Below, in pieces: positions 48,692 to 49,527 of a DNA stretch of 49,527 bases (positions within the stretch are counted from its first letter, which is position 1; every line of letters begins with the position of its first letter). The translations under genes and the position numbers were made by a program. The notes beneath the pieces were generated by a model that was given only the letters and a program-made list of their open reading frames with translations, ran no database searches and had not been told where the DNA came from. Origin of the DNA: a virus. The stretch lies in the IMG/VR virus record IMGVR_UViG_3300007344_008457, positions 1 through 49,527 of that record; one strand, written 5' to 3'.

Positions 48692-49527
48692 TTACTTGTT
48701 TACCTTAATGTATTTGCCTAAATTATTTGGTAGATATTCACTAACATTACCTTGATCTTTTTTAAATATGTATGCTTCTCCAACATTACTTATTGTATCT
48801 GTTGAACCATCGTCATATGAAGCACCAACAACAATATAATCACCATCAATTGCTACAGAATAACCAAATTGATTGCCATCATTCTCATTCGGAGAATTTA
48901 ATATTTTAATTAAACCCCAATTATCAACACCGCCTTGATCTTTTTTAAATATGTATGCTTCTCCAACATTACTTATTGTATCTGTTGAACCATCGTCATA
49001 TCGAGCACCAACAACAATATAATCGCCATTAATTGCTACAGAATAACCAAATTGATCGCTAACATTCTCATTCGGAGAATTTAATATTTTAATTAAACCC
49101 CAATTATCAACACCGCCTTGATCTTTTTTAAAAACATAAGCTTCTCCAGCACCATATATTGTATCTGTTGAACCATAGTCAATAAGAGCACCAACAACAA
49201 TATAATCACCATTAATTGCTACAGAATAACCAAATCCATCGCTAACACTCTCATTCGGAGAATTTAATATTTTAATTAAACCCCAATTATCAACACCGCC
49301 TTGATCTTTTTTAAAAACATAAGCTTCTCCAACATTACTTATTGTATCTGTTGAACCATTGTCAGATCGAGCACTAACAACAATATAATCACCATTAATT
49401 GCTACAAAATGACCAAATGCATCGCCATCATTCTCATTCGGAGAATTTAATATTTTAATTAAACCCCAATTATCAACACCGCCTTGATCTTTTTTAAATA
49501 TGTATGCTTCTCCAGCATTATTTATTG
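48692..49527 (-). CDS. FG-GAP repeat protein, putative tail adhesin (partial)
   Basis: The minus-strand frame is open from the right edge and stops at TAA 48692-48694. Four full and one partial 61-residue repeats carry FGYSVAIDGDYIVVGA and GEAYIFKKDQG, the FG-GAP beta-propeller blade pattern of integrin-like proteins. The final strand YLPNNLGKYIKVNK closes the protein. As the last gene seen among tail-fibre genes it is likely a receptor-binding adhesin. Its start lies outside the window. Repeats are near-identical, which implies recent expansion. Confidence 0.85.
   Translation of the reverse strand, partial: INNAGEAYIFKKDQGGVDNWGLIKILNSPNENDGDAFGHFVAINGDYIVVSARSDNGSTDTISNVGEAYVFKKDQGGVDNWGLIKILNSPNESVSDGFGYSVAINGDYIVVGALIDYGSTDTIYGAGEAYVFKKDQGGVDNWGLIKILNSPNENVSDQFGYSVAINGDYIVVGARYDDGSTDTISNVGEAYIFKKDQGGVDNWGLIKILNSPNENDGNQFGYSVAIDGDYIVVGASYDDGSTDTISNVGEAYIFKKDQGNVSEYLPNNLGKYIKVNK
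48751..49527 (-). repeat. 183-bp tandem repeats encoding FG-GAP blades
   Basis: The string CTTGATCTTTTTT recurs at 48751, 48934, 49117, 49300 and 49483, exactly 183 bases apart. Adjacent units differ at few positions. A period of 183 is 61 codons, so copy-number changes keep the frame. Confidence 0.9.

Noticed and set aside
48692-49527. CRISPR array
   Set aside because: The 183-base repeats are long, contiguous and in frame, and encode protein blades. There are no short repeats with unique spacers anywhere in the window.

Overview
This window looks like part of the genome of a large, strictly lytic tailed bacteriophage with an AT-rich genome. The evidence is dense, overlapping, mostly co-directional genes; a phage replication and recombination set (gp46/gp47-like nuclease, UvsX-like recombinase, gp32-like single-strand binding protein, DnaB-like helicase); a class I ribonucleotide reductase; a peptidoglycan endopeptidase; and a cluster of tail-collar and beta-propeller fibre genes. 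No integrase, repressor or insertion sequence was seen. Lipoprotein and Sec-type signal sequences suggest a Gram-negative host. The host itself cannot be named from the sequence.

Layout. Positions 1-1057 hold small plus-strand genes, including a secreted c-type cytochrome. A lone minus-strand endolysin lies at 1096-1500. From 1597 to 41081 almost everything is on the plus strand. In order this long block carries: an intein-containing UvsW-like helicase and a sigma factor without its region 4.2; a gp47-like nuclease fused to a homing endonuclease; a secreted ClpP-like protease; the gp46-like partner; an HNH protein; NrdB and NrdA; two Gre-like paralogues; a metallophosphoesterase; an RNA-like intergenic element at 21.3 kb; a DnaQ-like exonuclease; many tiny genes; a DnaE-type polymerase; the SSB, UvsY-like and UvsX genes; a second structured intergenic element at 32.7 kb; the DnaB-like helicase, AEP primase and a cytosolic ClpP; and finally an aminotransferase and a run of small genes. 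From 41082 to the right edge everything is on the minus strand: a tRNA, a ClpX-like unfoldase, then tail-fibre genes ending in a tandem FG-GAP repeat protein that runs off the window.

Regulation. The same ten-base string TGATATTATA (an extended -10 box) occurs just upstream of seven genes or operons, and a one-base variant precedes the 21.3 kb RNA candidate. There is little sign of a consistent -35 box. In at least one case (33761) and perhaps two (1580) it sits so close to the start codon that the mRNA would be leaderless or nearly so. This fits either the host housekeeping sigma factor or the phage's own truncated sigma.

How it works together. The genes describe a phage that makes its own deoxynucleotides, runs a mixed replisome (bacterial-type DnaE and DnaQ with an AEP primase and DnaB-like helicase), recombines with T4-like proteins, modifies transcription with partial sigma factors, and carries its own Clp components. 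The most unusual items are a tRNA-Leu-like gene with a UCA anticodon, two structured RNA candidates, a homing endonuclease captured as the N-terminus of a recombination nuclease, a ClpX that appears to lack the ClpP-docking loop, and a phage-borne cytochrome c.
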